Assembly: GCF_023241715.1 (NCBI RefSeq)
Contig: NZ_JALQCW010000039.1
Coordinates: 1 to 64,000, forward strand
Source of the DNA: Pseudomonas morbosilactucae
GTDB lineage: Bacteria > Pseudomonadota > Gammaproteobacteria > Pseudomonadales > Pseudomonadaceae
Direction of reading: 5' to 3'
Length of the DNA: 64,000 nucleotides
The position numbers were made by a program, and so were the translations under genes. Below the pieces are notes generated by a model that saw only the letters and a program-made list of their open reading frames with translations, did not search any database and was not told the DNA's origin. Below are positions 1 through 7,597 of the stretch, piece by piece. Position 1 is the first letter of the stretch. Every line of letters begins with the position of its first letter.

Positions 1-51
1 CCGGGGGAGGACCCAAAAATTCTGGCCCCCGCCCCGGCCCGCCCGGCGCTG

Positions 52-396
52 TCATGCTTGACCGCCATCGCTGGGCGGCACTTCGCACACGCCCAGCCGC
101 TTGGCAGCCCAACGTTCGTACAACCCGATGGCAACATCGGCGCCGGCCATCGCAGTCAGGCAGCCAAAAGCGCCCGCCGTCCAGACCGACACGCCGGCGC
201 CTATCAACAGCATCATTGCCGCCATACCGCAGACGATACAGGCACCGGACCGCAGCGCGAGACGCCGCACTAGGGCCCAACCTCGCGCGCCTTCCTTGTC
301 TGCTCGCCACATCTCCCCGGAAACTCCGCCCACTAGGGAAAGAACGATCACCAACCAGATCGGCATCTCTGCCAGCGCTTGTTGCTCATTAGTCAT
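52..396 (-). CDS. phage holin-like membrane protein
   Basis: Small 114-residue protein beginning MTNEQQALAEMPIW. It has a hydrophobic segment at about residues 12-27 and another long one at about 47-85, and a basic/polar C-terminal tail. This resembles small phage holins of the LydA/HP1 class, which form the inner-membrane lesion that lets endolysin reach the wall. The ATG at 396 is preferred over the upstream in-frame codon at 450, because that extension would run back into the terminator at 433-459. It is the last gene visible in the leftward late operon; an endolysin or packaging genes would be expected beyond the window edge. Family assignment rests on size, topology and position, not on a diagnostic motif. 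Confidence 0.6.
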   Translation of the reverse strand: MTNEQQALAEMPIWLVIVLSLVGGVSGEMWRADKEGARGWALVRRLALRSGACIVCGMAAMMLLIGAGVSVWTAGAFGCLTAMAGADVAIGLYERWAAKRLGVCEVPPSDGGQA

Positions 397-432
397 GTAG
401 TGCCCCAGAGGAGTGAGCGCGGACCGGCGCCT

Positions 433-459
433 AAAAAGAAAACCCCGCACTAGGCGGGG
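433..459 (-). terminator. intrinsic terminator before holin gene
   Basis: Read on the minus strand, CCCCGC and GCGGGG (443-448 and 454-459) pair around a 5-base loop and are followed by a T-rich run. It lies between the unknown late gene and the holin gene, so late transcription would need antitermination or a new promoter to pass it. Confidence 0.75.
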
Positions 460-506
460 CTGAAAAATCGGCTTACTTAGGCCGAGTAATAAGTGAAACC
501 GAACAC

Positions 507-998
507 CTACTTATAAACCTCAGCAATAATCTTCAAAGCTTTTTGGTTGATTAGCTCTTGAGTTAAGGAGCCAAGGTCTACCGAACCAGCGCCTCCTGCC
601 GAACCTCCCTTTCCCGGAGACATAGTGCTTGAGTAGAACTGTATCTTTCCGGCGGATTTGTCGAGCGCCAAGGTCAAATGCGGATATTCGCTATCACGCC
701 CATTAAGGGCTTTCTCATCGAATAGAAAGCGTATACCGACCCTTGCGTCCCGCGTGCTTCCGTTACCTGGCCCACCTTCTTCAGTTTCAAATACCTTGCT
801 TGCATGACCCCTGCCACTTAATTTTTGGGCGAGTCCCTCAAGAGTCGGACGGATTAAAGTCTCCTTCAAAGCGTTGAACTCCTGAAGGGTTGCATCCTGC
901 TTTATTTCCGTTTCTTGCTGTCTACGCGCAGCCGCAGCTTGTTTTTCAGCTAGCGCATTAAAAATCTCATCAAGCTTGCCATCTACGTCATCAGTCAT
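507..998 (-). CDS. hypothetical phage protein (163 aa)
   Basis: Unknown function. The ATG at 998 has a good ribosome site (GAGGAG at 1006-1011), better than the in-frame TTG at 1004. Residues 1-60 are charged and probably helical, with an alanine/glutamine-rich coiled-coil-like stretch. The middle holds an acidic/glycine-rich segment, and a Gly/Ser-rich linker (about residues 127-141) precedes a short C-terminal helix. No signal peptide or membrane segment is seen. It lies in the leftward late operon between the Q-like gene and the holin, where many phages carry accessory genes. I do not recognise a family. Confidence 0.6.
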   Translation of the reverse strand: MTDDVDGKLDEIFNALAEKQAAAARRQQETEIKQDATLQEFNALKETLIRPTLEGLAQKLSGRGHASKVFETEEGGPGNGSTRDARVGIRFLFDEKALNGRDSEYPHLTLALDKSAGKIQFYSSTMSPGKGGSAGGAGSVDLGSLTQELINQKALKIIAEVYK

Positions 999-1370
999 TC
1001 CCAACTCCTCAATCCGTTGCGTTGAGCCTTTAAACCAGCTACTTCTAAATAATTGGGACTGTCGCAGCCTTTTTCAAGAACTCGGAGATCGTGCCAACCT
1101 GCTGCGAATCGGTCACTGCAAACTATGCCGACTGCTGACAGGTCCTCAAATAAAAGCCCCGCCGAAGCGAGGCCAGGTGACCGGGTGAGGGAACCCGGGT
1201 GAAGCGTGCACAGCACGTGCGAGGTCAGCGCCAAGGCGCAAATTGCATATCGTGGAGACTTTTTACCCCTGTCCGGAAAAACCGAAAAGAGGTCATTTTC
1301 GGTGCTTCAACTTACCGTCAACTCGACGCCGACTCGCCGCCAACCTGACGCAAAGCGTCCCGACGAACGG
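999..1370. other. 372-base gap: terminator and probable late-promoter region
   Basis: No convincing gene is seen; a 79-codon minus-strand frame across it has no ribosome site and overlaps the next gene start. It holds a terminator at 1150-1173. By analogy with lambda, the leader downstream of Q is where the late promoter and Q-dependent antitermination site would sit. I could not identify the promoter itself. Confidence 0.4.
1150..1173 (-). terminator. intrinsic terminator downstream of Q-like gene
   Basis: On the minus strand a 7-bp stem (GCCTCGC/GGCGGGGC) closes a TTCG tetraloop and is followed by TTTTAT. It ends the leftward early operon just after the Q-like gene and before the late genes, the position of a late-leader terminator that a Q protein would override. 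Confidence 0.8.
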
Positions 1371-1853
1371 TTAGCAGGTTTGCCGCCGCCTCACCATTGA
1401 AACGCGGGTCAGATCCGTTTTAGCTTGCCCGCTGCGGCGTGTGATACCGCGTGTCGTAGCGCTTCGCACCGTGAGAATGAGCTGCACCTGCTGATGAAGA
1501 CAATGAACCCAGTTACGGTAGGTCCGATCAGCATCCTCAGACAGTCCCAGCAATGCCAACTGAGCACGAACAGTCAGCGGTCTTTCCGGCAGGTACCGGT
1601 TATAGGCCAGCTTTGCCAATTGGGCACCCTTCGCTGATTGACGCTCAAGTTGAGCAAGCGCTGCTGCGACTTCGGAAGCAACGTGATCCATACCAGCACC
1701 ACTGCCAGGCAAACGAGGCCCCGGCGTGCCACGGGGAGCGCTGCCACCCCACTCCATGATCGTCGCCATTGGACTGCCCAGCCCGCCGCCATCACCAAGT
1801 TGGCAGATCTGGCGCCCCCAATGCTTCATCAGCTCTTCAATTTCTTGAATCAT
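1371..1853 (-). CDS. Q-like phage antiterminator / late regulator
   Basis: 160-residue protein with the pattern of phage late-gene activators: an N-terminal LMKHWGRQ segment followed by a Gly-rich SPMATIMEW loop, then a helical region with the sequence YLPERPLTVRAQLALLGLS, similar to the sigma-region-4-like helix-turn-helix of Q/RinA-type proteins. The start ATG overlaps the stop of the preceding gene (ATGA), so the two are translationally coupled. It is the last gene of the leftward early operon and is followed by an intrinsic terminator and then late genes, the expected place for Q. The assignment is from pattern and position; no enzyme motif is expected. Confidence 0.55.
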   Translation of the reverse strand: MIQEIEELMKHWGRQICQLGDGGGLGSPMATIMEWGGSAPRGTPGPRLPGSGAGMDHVASEVAAALAQLERQSAKGAQLAKLAYNRYLPERPLTVRAQLALLGLSEDADRTYRNWVHCLHQQVQLILTVRSATTRGITRRSGQAKTDLTRVSMVRRRQTC

Positions 1854-2233
1854 CGCCGCACACCCGACTCGACGCGACCTTCATCAGCTCGCTGCTGCGC
1901 CCTCTGAGCCAATGGCTGCAACTGTCGGAGCGCTTCCAGGTAATCGGGCAGACTATCCTCGATCAAAATCAGGTCAACACCGTCATCCGATGTACTGACA
2001 ACAAACACCCATTGGATTGCGGGCATCCAGCTTTGGATTTTCTGCTGGCCGGACTCAAAGGCTAGCCGGCGATAAGTCTCGTAAACCTCTGGAACTTCAT
2101 CATGCAGGACGAACCGAAACCCACCGAACAGCTCCCCAAAACTATTCCAATGAACGATTCGTGCTTTGAGGAGCTCTTCAATACCATCGGCCACCTTGGA
2201 AAAAAGCCCTTGCTTAATTGTGTAAATCGCCAT
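1850..2233 (-). CDS. hypothetical phage protein (127 aa)
   Basis: Unknown soluble protein. The start is placed at the ATG at 2233, which has AGGA about nine bases upstream. A longer frame to 2293 would translate part of the TGTCGG repeat array and is rejected. The chain is mixed alpha/beta, with aromatic-rich strands around WNSFGELFGGFRFVLHDEV and a C-terminal helix rich in Gln, Arg and Glu. Its stop overlaps the start of the Q-like gene by four bases. It sits between the putative replication repeats and Q, so a role in replication or regulation is possible but unproven. Confidence 0.6.
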   Translation of the reverse strand: MAIYTIKQGLFSKVADGIEELLKARIVHWNSFGELFGGFRFVLHDEVPEVYETYRRLAFESGQQKIQSWMPAIQWVFVVSTSDDGVDLILIEDSLPDYLEALRQLQPLAQRAQQRADEGRVESGVRR

Positions 2234-2259
2234 TTGTTCGATTCCTGCTGAGTTTTTAC

Positions 2260-2481
2260 TGTCGGTTTTTTTGTCGGAATACTGTCGGAACACTTTTAAT
2301 CAATAAAAACAGTTATTTAGGTATAGATTCCGACAATCCGACAGGTATTTAGGGAGTTTCTCGCCTGTGTATACGTGCACATGAGCAAACCTAAAAAGCT
2401 TGTCGGAATGTCGGAACCCCAATATCCATTGGGCGAAACCCGTGTTTTAGCCATGTCGGAATGTTGTCGGATTGTCGGAAT
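2260..2481. repeat. array of ten TGTCGG(AAT) repeats, candidate phage origin
   Basis: Ten copies of TGTCGG, most as TGTCGGAA(T), lie in 222 bases. Eight are direct (starting 2260, 2272, 2283, 2401, 2409, 2454, 2465, 2473) and two inverted (2327-2335 and 2336-2343). Spacing within clusters is 8-12 bases. The array fills the whole gap between the helicase stop and the next gene start. Iteron-like repeats beside replication genes commonly mark an initiator-binding origin; a transcription-regulator array is the main alternative. Confidence 0.7.
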
Positions 2482-3974
2482 CAGAACTCCCCCGGCATAG
2501 GCAATGAACGCCTGTCGAAAGCCGTGGCAAACTTCCGGCACTCCAACGCAGCCTTGCCTGCCCACTCGCGGCCCAAGGTCTGTTTCTCCGCAAGGAACGC
2601 GGGTGTCACATAGATCCGAGTTGTCTTGAAGTCATCACTCTGGGTCGGATAGCGGATATCAGGCCGAGCTTGCTTCAGATCTCGCACTGCCTCTTGGGTG
2701 AAGTCTCGCTGTCGTCGCTTGAACTCATTGGCACCGTCGCACCACTTACAGAACGCCCGCCATAGATCATCTTGGGTCACGGCAGCCGTCACTGGGAACT
2801 CCGTCTCTCCAGCCAGCCAGCGCCTTACGAAGTATCGCGGCGCTGGTAGGCTGCCATCGATCAGCCCTTGCTTCTCTTCGTTCAAGGGAGGCTTGGTGTG
2901 CGGGTTGAAACCAGACAGGTCCAGATTCATCAAGTAGTGATAAAACGCCTCAATGCCGCCGTTATCGATCTCATGCACCAAGGCGCTGAAATAATCCGGT
3001 GGAGGTACTCGATCAACATAAAGCACCAGGTAGCGTCGATCCCCCTCATCCAGTGCCAACGGCACCGTCGAGTTGGACAGGAACACGAAGTTGAGGTGGT
3101 TGCGCTCCTCCCTAACCGGCATGTTCTTCTCATTGATCTGCAACGTCTCGCCCGTCACAAGGTGCTTGAGCACACCCTTGTAGTGACGCATCTCCTCGCG
3201 ACTCACAACCTCCTCGGCAAGGGCAAACAGCTTGCGACTCTGCCAACCGGTGAACTGGCTTTCCAACTGTGCCTGACCGATGGTGGTGCCATAGTCGCCA
3301 TAAATGCGGCGCAAGACTTTTTCCCATAACAAGCTCTTACCTGGACCCTCTGCACCGAACATCACCACTGCGGTCGCCATTTTTGTCCCTGGATGCTGGA
3401 GCGGATAAGCAATCCACTTCAACAGGAATAGGTATTCGTCAGCCCGGTTGTTGCAGAGCAGCCCCAAGTGCTTGCGAATCAGCAAACACCCATCCGCCCC
3501 CCGAGGATCGGGTTTTGCGTGAAAGCCGTCGTAAAGGTTCAACATGAGCGGCCCGCATTGCTCGGTCGGATCGAATACGACATCTTGAGCCATGCGCCGA
3601 TGCTCGCTTTCCTGCCACCACTTGTAGCGGGTCCGCCCAACGGCCTCACGGATAGCCGACAGTTTGATCATCCGCGAGCGTGCGCAATCCCACGCCACGT
3701 CCATTCCATAGATCACTACGAAGTCACGAAGCAGCTCCTGCTCGCTGATGCGGAATCCTCCCCCCTCCCCGAGGGTGTGAGTAAGCGCTTTTTCACCTGG
3801 TCCTTCGCACTCAGAAGAAGGGGCGCGGGGAAGAAGGTCGGGGGACGTTTCGTTAATATCACTAGAGTGATCGGGAGGTTGTGCGGATGCTCCGGGCTTC
3901 AAGGACCCCAGCAGTTGTTCACGTACTGCGTCCAAACCAGACTTGCAGTGCAGGTCGTTCCAGTCGATTGCCAT
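2481..3974 (-). CDS. phage replicative helicase, DUF5906 / D5-like ATPase
   Basis: 497-residue superfamily 3-type helicase. A Walker A loop GAEGPGKS is at residues 207-214, with acidic ALAEEVV following and a sensor-like NFVFLSNS near residue 300, the pattern of virus/phage D5-like and DUF5906 primase-helicases. The N-terminal 80 residues are low in structure. The start ATG follows the stop of the primase-like gene directly, so primase and helicase are made as a pair and probably act together at phage replication forks. The TGTCGG repeat array begins at its stop codon. It is soluble, with no signal peptide. Confidence 0.85.
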   Translation of the reverse strand: MAIDWNDLHCKSGLDAVREQLLGSLKPGASAQPPDHSSDINETSPDLLPRAPSSECEGPGEKALTHTLGEGGGFRISEQELLRDFVVIYGMDVAWDCARSRMIKLSAIREAVGRTRYKWWQESEHRRMAQDVVFDPTEQCGPLMLNLYDGFHAKPDPRGADGCLLIRKHLGLLCNNRADEYLFLLKWIAYPLQHPGTKMATAVVMFGAEGPGKSLLWEKVLRRIYGDYGTTIGQAQLESQFTGWQSRKLFALAEEVVSREEMRHYKGVLKHLVTGETLQINEKNMPVREERNHLNFVFLSNSTVPLALDEGDRRYLVLYVDRVPPPDYFSALVHEIDNGGIEAFYHYLMNLDLSGFNPHTKPPLNEEKQGLIDGSLPAPRYFVRRWLAGETEFPVTAAVTQDDLWRAFCKWCDGANEFKRRQRDFTQEAVRDLKQARPDIRYPTQSDDFKTTRIYVTPAFLAEKQTLGREWAGKAALECRKFATAFDRRSLPMPGEF

Positions 3975-5012
3975 TTATGCCTGCTCCAACGAAATCGGAA
4001 AGGCCGCAAAGCCGCCATTGGCCGAGGCAGCTGCTTCGGCCTTGGTCCTACCTGGGTTACCTTTCGCATCCGGATCATCATCACCGGCCACCAGCAAACG
4101 AGCATCGGGGAACTGGCCACGAAGCGCTCGAGCAACAGCAGGTAAGTTGCCCGAGTCGACAGCCATCGCCACGGGCCAGGCCAAAGCCATGTGCACACTG
4201 GCAGACGTGGCGTATCCCTCGGCAAGCGCTATGTCTAGCGGGTCATCGACTGGGCCAAGAACGTGGAAGCATCCAGACTTACGTCCGTACTTGGGAAACA
4301 GCTTGGTGCCCTGCGCATTGATCGCCTGCAAGCTCCAGAGCTTTCCTGAGGCATCTCGCAACGGCACAGCAACTGTGCCCGGCTTGAACACAAGAAAGCT
4401 CAGTGAGTCAGGCCGAGGCTTGGGCAAGCTGTCGAAGAACTGCATAGTGTTGCTGCCCGACCAGATCTGGCAGCGCTTGTTGTGATCGTCAATCGATAGA
4501 ATTACGGTGGTCTTGAAGAAGCCAATACCGAACGCACCGACCTGTTTTCGATCCAGGTAAGGGCTATGGCCTTCCGACTGGCAATGCTCAATCCAGATTT
4601 TCTGGCAGCAGTCAGCGACGAGAGCCCGCATTTCCTCGAGCAAAGCCTCATCAGCTTCAACCTCGGCCTGGCGCTGTTTACGCCGAAACTCAGCTTCAGC
4701 CGCGAATACCCGCTTTTCCTCGGCAGTCATCTCGGTCTTATCCGGCCGCCAGCCGGCATTGAGCGCCATCTTTATGACCGTCCCCATACCGGTACCGGCC
4801 TTCTTGAATGACTTCCACACCGACAATGCTGTTTTACCGTCGTAGGTCTTGCTGCTTTGGCTCCAGATGTTCCAGGGCCCGTAGCCTTCCTGGCCAAACT
4901 CGGACTTCAAACCCATTCCGACTTCGACCCAGGTATCACGCTGATCAGGTGAAATGTACTGAAGCAAAGCTGGGAGATCGAAGAGCTGCAACGGGATCTT
5001 ATCGCCGCTCAT
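3975..5012 (-). CDS. phage primase-like protein, PriCT-2 and Toprim
   Basis: 345 residues from the ATG at 5012, which overlaps the stop of the zinc-finger gene. The N-terminal region (about residues 10-75, with SPDQRDTWVEVGMGLKSEFG) matches the PriCT-2 domain of phage/plasmid primases. A charged helical linker follows. The C-terminal part has Toprim features: LAEGYATSASVH with its conserved Glu near residue 270, and LLVAGDDDPDAKGNPG near residue 310 supplying the acidic metal-binding cluster. It probably synthesises primers for the helicase encoded immediately downstream. No zinc-binding domain is visible in it, unlike DnaG; the adjacent small zinc-finger protein may be unrelated. Confidence 0.82.
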   Translation of the reverse strand: MSGDKIPLQLFDLPALLQYISPDQRDTWVEVGMGLKSEFGQEGYGPWNIWSQSSKTYDGKTALSVWKSFKKAGTGMGTVIKMALNAGWRPDKTEMTAEEKRVFAAEAEFRRKQRQAEVEADEALLEEMRALVADCCQKIWIEHCQSEGHSPYLDRKQVGAFGIGFFKTTVILSIDDHNKRCQIWSGSNTMQFFDSLPKPRPDSLSFLVFKPGTVAVPLRDASGKLWSLQAINAQGTKLFPKYGRKSGCFHVLGPVDDPLDIALAEGYATSASVHMALAWPVAMAVDSGNLPAVARALRGQFPDARLLVAGDDDPDAKGNPGRTKAEAAASANGGFAAFPISLEQA

Positions 5013-5215
5013 CGCCGAGCCTCCCGCAACCCCTGGCAACTGACGCAGGTCTGGCAACCCTCAATCGTCTGTTGGCGAAGCAACGGGATAGGATCGTCGC
5101 AGTCCATGCAGAACTCCGCACTGGCGACGCCCGTCGCTGGGCGCTGGCAACGCTCAAGTGCCACCTGAAGCAAGTAGTCGGCCTGGTCGTTTGCGGTATC
5201 TACGGTATCAACCAT
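5009..5215 (-). CDS. TraR/DksA-type zinc-finger protein
   Basis: 68-residue protein with an N-terminal helix and a four-cysteine zinc finger (FCMDC, then CQTCVSCQ after about 15 residues), the layout of the TraR subgroup of the DksA/TraR family. Members bind in the secondary channel of RNA polymerase and change promoter choice without ppGpp; phage copies are common in early operons. It overlaps the CII-like gene by eight bases upstream and the primase gene by four bases downstream. The effect on host or phage promoters is inferred from the family. Confidence 0.85.
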   Translation of the reverse strand: MVDTVDTANDQADYLLQVALERCQRPATGVASAEFCMDCDDPIPLLRQQTIEGCQTCVSCQGLREARR

Positions 5216-5696
5216 GTTGGCGGGCCTCCATCGCTTCGCGGGCGCCCGCCATGATCCCCAGCACTGCGCGAATCACGTCGTTGCCGTGCTTCTCCAGGCA
5301 TTCGACTTCGTGCGGCTCCCAGATATTGTCGGCAGCGCCTTCGTGCATGCTGGAAACGAAAAGACCGGTCTGGTGCAGCACCTTGCTCACCGCCAGCAAC
5401 GCAGCCTTAGTCGGTGCCGCCGCTTCTGGCTTGTACCAGACCATGCCAGCGGGACGCATAAGCGCATCCAGCAGCATTGGATTGCCCGTCAACCGGATCA
5501 ACTCTTCCAATTCATCAGGATCCAGCCAGCGCTGTTCGAAGTCGTGTTTGACCTTCTTCTGCAGGCTGTCGTACTCCATCACCATGTCCAGCGCCAGTGC
5601 GGTCACGCCGCCCCGGTAGTCATGGGCAGCGCGGTAGATGGCCTTGCGAAGCGAAAGAACCGGCGCAGCGGCCGGTGATTGATCTGTACGATTCAT
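5208..5696 (-). CDS. CII-like phage regulatory protein (Phage_CP76 family)
   Basis: 162 residues. The N-terminal segment, with LRKAIYRAAHDYRGGVTALA followed by a MEYDSLQKKV helix, is characteristic of the CII/CP76 family of phage regulators, which in P2/Mu-like and lambdoid phages bind DNA to steer the lysis/lysogeny choice. The rest is helical with a WYKPEAAAPTKAALL segment. It is the first gene of the leftward early operon. Its leader carries one of the conserved CCTCTCACCAC hairpins (5790-5831), oriented with the gene. Target sites are not visible. Confidence 0.85.
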   Translation of the reverse strand: MNRTDQSPAAAPVLSLRKAIYRAAHDYRGGVTALALDMVMEYDSLQKKVKHDFEQRWLDPDELEELIRLTGNPMLLDALMRPAGMVWYKPEAAAPTKAALLAVSKVLHQTGLFVSSMHEGAADNIWEPHEVECLEKHGNDVIRAVLGIMAGAREAMEARQHG

Positions 5697-5789
5697 AACC
5701 GTAAATACCCCTTTTACGGTCTAGCCATAGAAACAGGCACGCCCTATCCTACGACCACGACCGATGTGCATGTGCTGTGTATCGTCGTA

Positions 5790-5831
5790 GCCGGCCTGGG
5801 GGATTCTTGTGGTGAGAGGCCCCAGCCCGGC
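5790..5831 (-). ncRNA. phage hairpin with CCTCTCACCAC loop, copy 1
   Basis: On the minus strand, GCCGG-g-CTGGGG pairs with CCCCAG-g-CCGGC. The stem has eleven pairs and one mismatch, and the 18-base loop starts with CCTCTCACCAC. It lies in the leader of the CII-like gene about 100 bases from its start and points the same way. The function is unknown; it belongs to the family described under the findings. Confidence 0.55.
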
Positions 5832-5863
5832 ACCCTTATCTCTAATCTTGTAGATTTATACTT

Positions 5864-6070
5864 TTAAGCCGCACTTCTCCTGGGCTGCATTACCCGTTCG
5901 GCATAAAACCGCTCGATGGCTTTGCCAAGCTCGTGCCTTACATCAGCCCCTTTAATGGCCCTGCTAATAGTGGGTTGAGTTGTTCCAACCTCCAGAGCAA
6001 TAGCCTGTTGAGATAAACCAAGGGCTAAAAGCGCTTTCAGCATTTCTTGGATGGACATGTTGTTCACCAT
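5864..6070 (-). CDS. Cro-like helix-turn-helix protein
   Basis: 68-residue DNA-binding protein. Residues about 17-42 (LGLSQQAIALEVGTTQPTIS) form a typical helix-turn-helix. It is divergent from the CI-like repressor gene, which makes it the Cro partner of the immunity switch. The ATG at 6070 has CAGG eight bases upstream; a second in-frame ATG at 6058 is possible. The C-terminal tail is basic (MQPRRSAA). It would repress the CI promoter and its own promoter in the 83-base gap between the genes. Confidence 0.8.
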   Translation of the reverse strand: MVNNMSIQEMLKALLALGLSQQAIALEVGTTQPTISRAIKGADVRHELGKAIERFYAERVMQPRRSAA

Positions 6071-6153
6071 GCGTTTGCCTGCAACAAATCATACGCAAAC
6101 GAATAGCCCCATGCAATACAATCGCTGATGCATCTAAAAATCAGGGTCCTAAA
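6071..6153. promoter_or_regulatory. Cro/CI divergent operator region
   Basis: Gap between divergent regulators. CGTTTGC (6072-6078) and GCAAACG (6095-6101) form an inverted repeat. The 12-mer AAACGAATAGCC occurs at 6097-6108 and again inside the CI-like gene start at 6163-6174. These are the best operator candidates for the switch; the binding protein is not known. Confidence 0.5.
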
Positions 6154-6671
6154 ATGATTGGTAAACGAATAGCCGAGCGCATGGCCGAGCAAGGGTTTTC
6201 TGAATCTGAACTAGGTCGCCGGGCTGGAGTACCACAACCGACCGTCCATAGGATCATCACCGGGGAATCCCTGAGCCCACGGCAGCTAAATATTGAAAAG
6301 ATTGCCAAGCGCTTGGAGTGAGTGCGAATTGGCTGTGGACAGGAAAAAAGGATCTACCATTCCCCCCCAAAAAACCCATTGAAGAACCACTCCTTACAGC
6401 ACCAGAGCCCGCAAATACTGGTTCAAACCCTAAGCGCCGTAGGGCTCGAGCTGACACGACAAAGCTTGAAATTAAGGTAGTTAGGAACTCTGAATCCAGT
6501 AGTACTTTCACTTCTCTTGAACCCGAGAAACTACTCAAGAGCGCAGTCCAAGAACTCCTAAACGACTACATCAAGGAGATATATCAGGAAGAGCCGATGC
6601 TTATCGAGGCCCTGAAAACCTATCGGATTGCTGAACTGAAGCTTCTGTTGACTCCACCCCTCCCCGAGTAA
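6154..6671 (+). pseudogene. CI-like phage repressor split by a -1 frameshift
   Basis: The first frame (6154-6321) encodes 55 residues, MIGKRIAERMAEQGFSESEL and the rest of an XRE helix-turn-helix, and ends in KRLE. The second frame opens with GTG at 6318, continues VSANWLWTGKKD and runs 117 residues to 6671. In intact repressors the segment reads KRLGVSANWLWTGK, so one extra G at 6315-6316 (TTGGA to TTGGGA) restores a single chain of about 172 residues. The restored C-terminal part shows no S24 peptidase domain, so even intact it would be an atypical repressor not cleaved by the LexA-type route. Two coupled proteins through the GTGA overlap are an alternative reading. Confidence 0.75.
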
Positions 6672-6783
6672 CGCACAATCCGCCGGAAGGATGTGCCCTA
6701 CACCAGCATCTCTATACGAACCGCTTAAAACGCATAATTTATTCGATAACGTATAGACAACACAAAAACGTATGTATAACCTC

Positions 6784-6814
6784 GCTCGTACTCCTCTCAC
6801 CACGAGTACGAAGC
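6784..6814 (+). ncRNA. phage hairpin with CCTCTCACCAC loop, copy 2
   Basis: GCTCGTACTC pairs with GAGTACGA-a-GC (ten pairs, one bulge) around the loop CTCTCACCAC. The 3' arm ends at the base before the start codon of the next gene and contains its only Shine-Dalgarno-like GAG, so the hairpin could control translation. Confidence 0.6.
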
Positions 6815-7015
6815 ATGCACACGCCCACACAGCACAGCCCCAACCGCTGCCCGGTGTACCTACACCCCGCGGCCTGCACCAGCCCCGCCGCTGTTGACGC
6901 CATCCAGCGCCAGACCGGCCTGCTGGTGATCATCACCCCCGGCCACCGCGCACCAACCGCAGCCGCACAGCCGACAGCCTTCGAACCCGGCCCGTTCGGG
7001 GGTGACGCAGCATGA
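6815..7015 (+). CDS. small hypothetical phage protein (66 aa)
   Basis: Short protein with the core CPVYLHPAACTSPAAVDAIQ followed by a hydrophobic strand TGLLVIITPG and a Pro/Ala-rich tail. It is the first gene of the rightward early operon. Its start codon directly follows a hairpin with the conserved loop, and its stop overlaps the kinase start (ATGA). The compact, conserved-looking first half argues for a real gene. No function is recognised. Confidence 0.6.
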   Translation: MHTPTQHSPNRCPVYLHPAACTSPAAVDAIQRQTGLLVIITPGHRAPTAAAQPTAFEPGPFGGDAA

Positions 7016-7587
7016 AGCGTCTACTGATTGGCCTCGCCGGCCCTGCCCGCTCAGGCAAATCCACCGCCGCTGACCACCTGGTGCGCAACCACCTGCTGGA
7101 ACACTACGCCTTCGCTGACCCGCTCCGCTCTGGGCTCATGGAGATCTTCAACCTCGACCCAGACGACTTCGAAGGAGAGCGCAAAGAGCAGCAACTGCCG
7201 TGGCTGGGCCGCTCTCCGCGTGAGCTGATGCAGTCCATGGGAACCGAGTGGGCGCGCCAAATGGTTAACCCGGACGTCTGGGTGAAGATCGCCGAGCAGA
7301 ACCTCAACTACCTGCAGAACTCGCTGTCGAGCGTCGTCGGCTTTGTCATTAGCGACGTGCGCTTCGAAAACGAAGCCGAGTTCATCCGCCAGCGCGGCGG
7401 CACGATCATCCACATTTCGCGGCCCGACGCAGCGCCAGTGAATCCGCATATCAGCGAAGCCGGCATTCACGTCAAGCAGCCCGACCTTATCGTTCGCAAC
7501 ACCGGGGACCGAGAGCATTTGCGGTGCCTGATCGACGACTGCGTTGCGGATATCCGGCGTTGCACCCTGGACCAAACCGCTGCCTGA
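7012..7587 (+). CDS. phage deoxynucleoside monophosphate kinase
   Basis: 191-residue P-loop kinase. The Walker A GPARSGKST is at residues 10-18 and is followed by HLVRNHLLEHYAFADPLRSG, then a DVRFENEAEFIRQRGG segment typical of phage dNMP kinases (T4 gp1-like). It phosphorylates dNMPs to dNDPs to feed phage DNA synthesis in the cytoplasm. The start overlaps the upstream stop by four bases. Oddly, its last residues TLDQTAA are the same as residues 4-10 of the next protein, because a short DNA repeat is shared by the two gene ends. Confidence 0.85.
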   Translation: MKRLLIGLAGPARSGKSTAADHLVRNHLLEHYAFADPLRSGLMEIFNLDPDDFEGERKEQQLPWLGRSPRELMQSMGTEWARQMVNPDVWVKIAEQNLNYLQNSLSSVVGFVISDVRFENEAEFIRQRGGTIIHISRPDAAPVNPHISEAGIHVKQPDLIVRNTGDREHLRCLIDDCVADIRRCTLDQTAA

Positions 7588-7597
7588 GGACTTGGCT

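Noticed and set aside
995..1234. 79-codon minus-strand frame in the late leader
   Set aside because: It lacks a ribosome site, runs through the terminator and overlaps the next start.
2317..2565. 82-codon minus-strand frame across the repeat array
   Set aside because: It overlaps the end of the helicase gene in another frame and consists partly of repeat translations.
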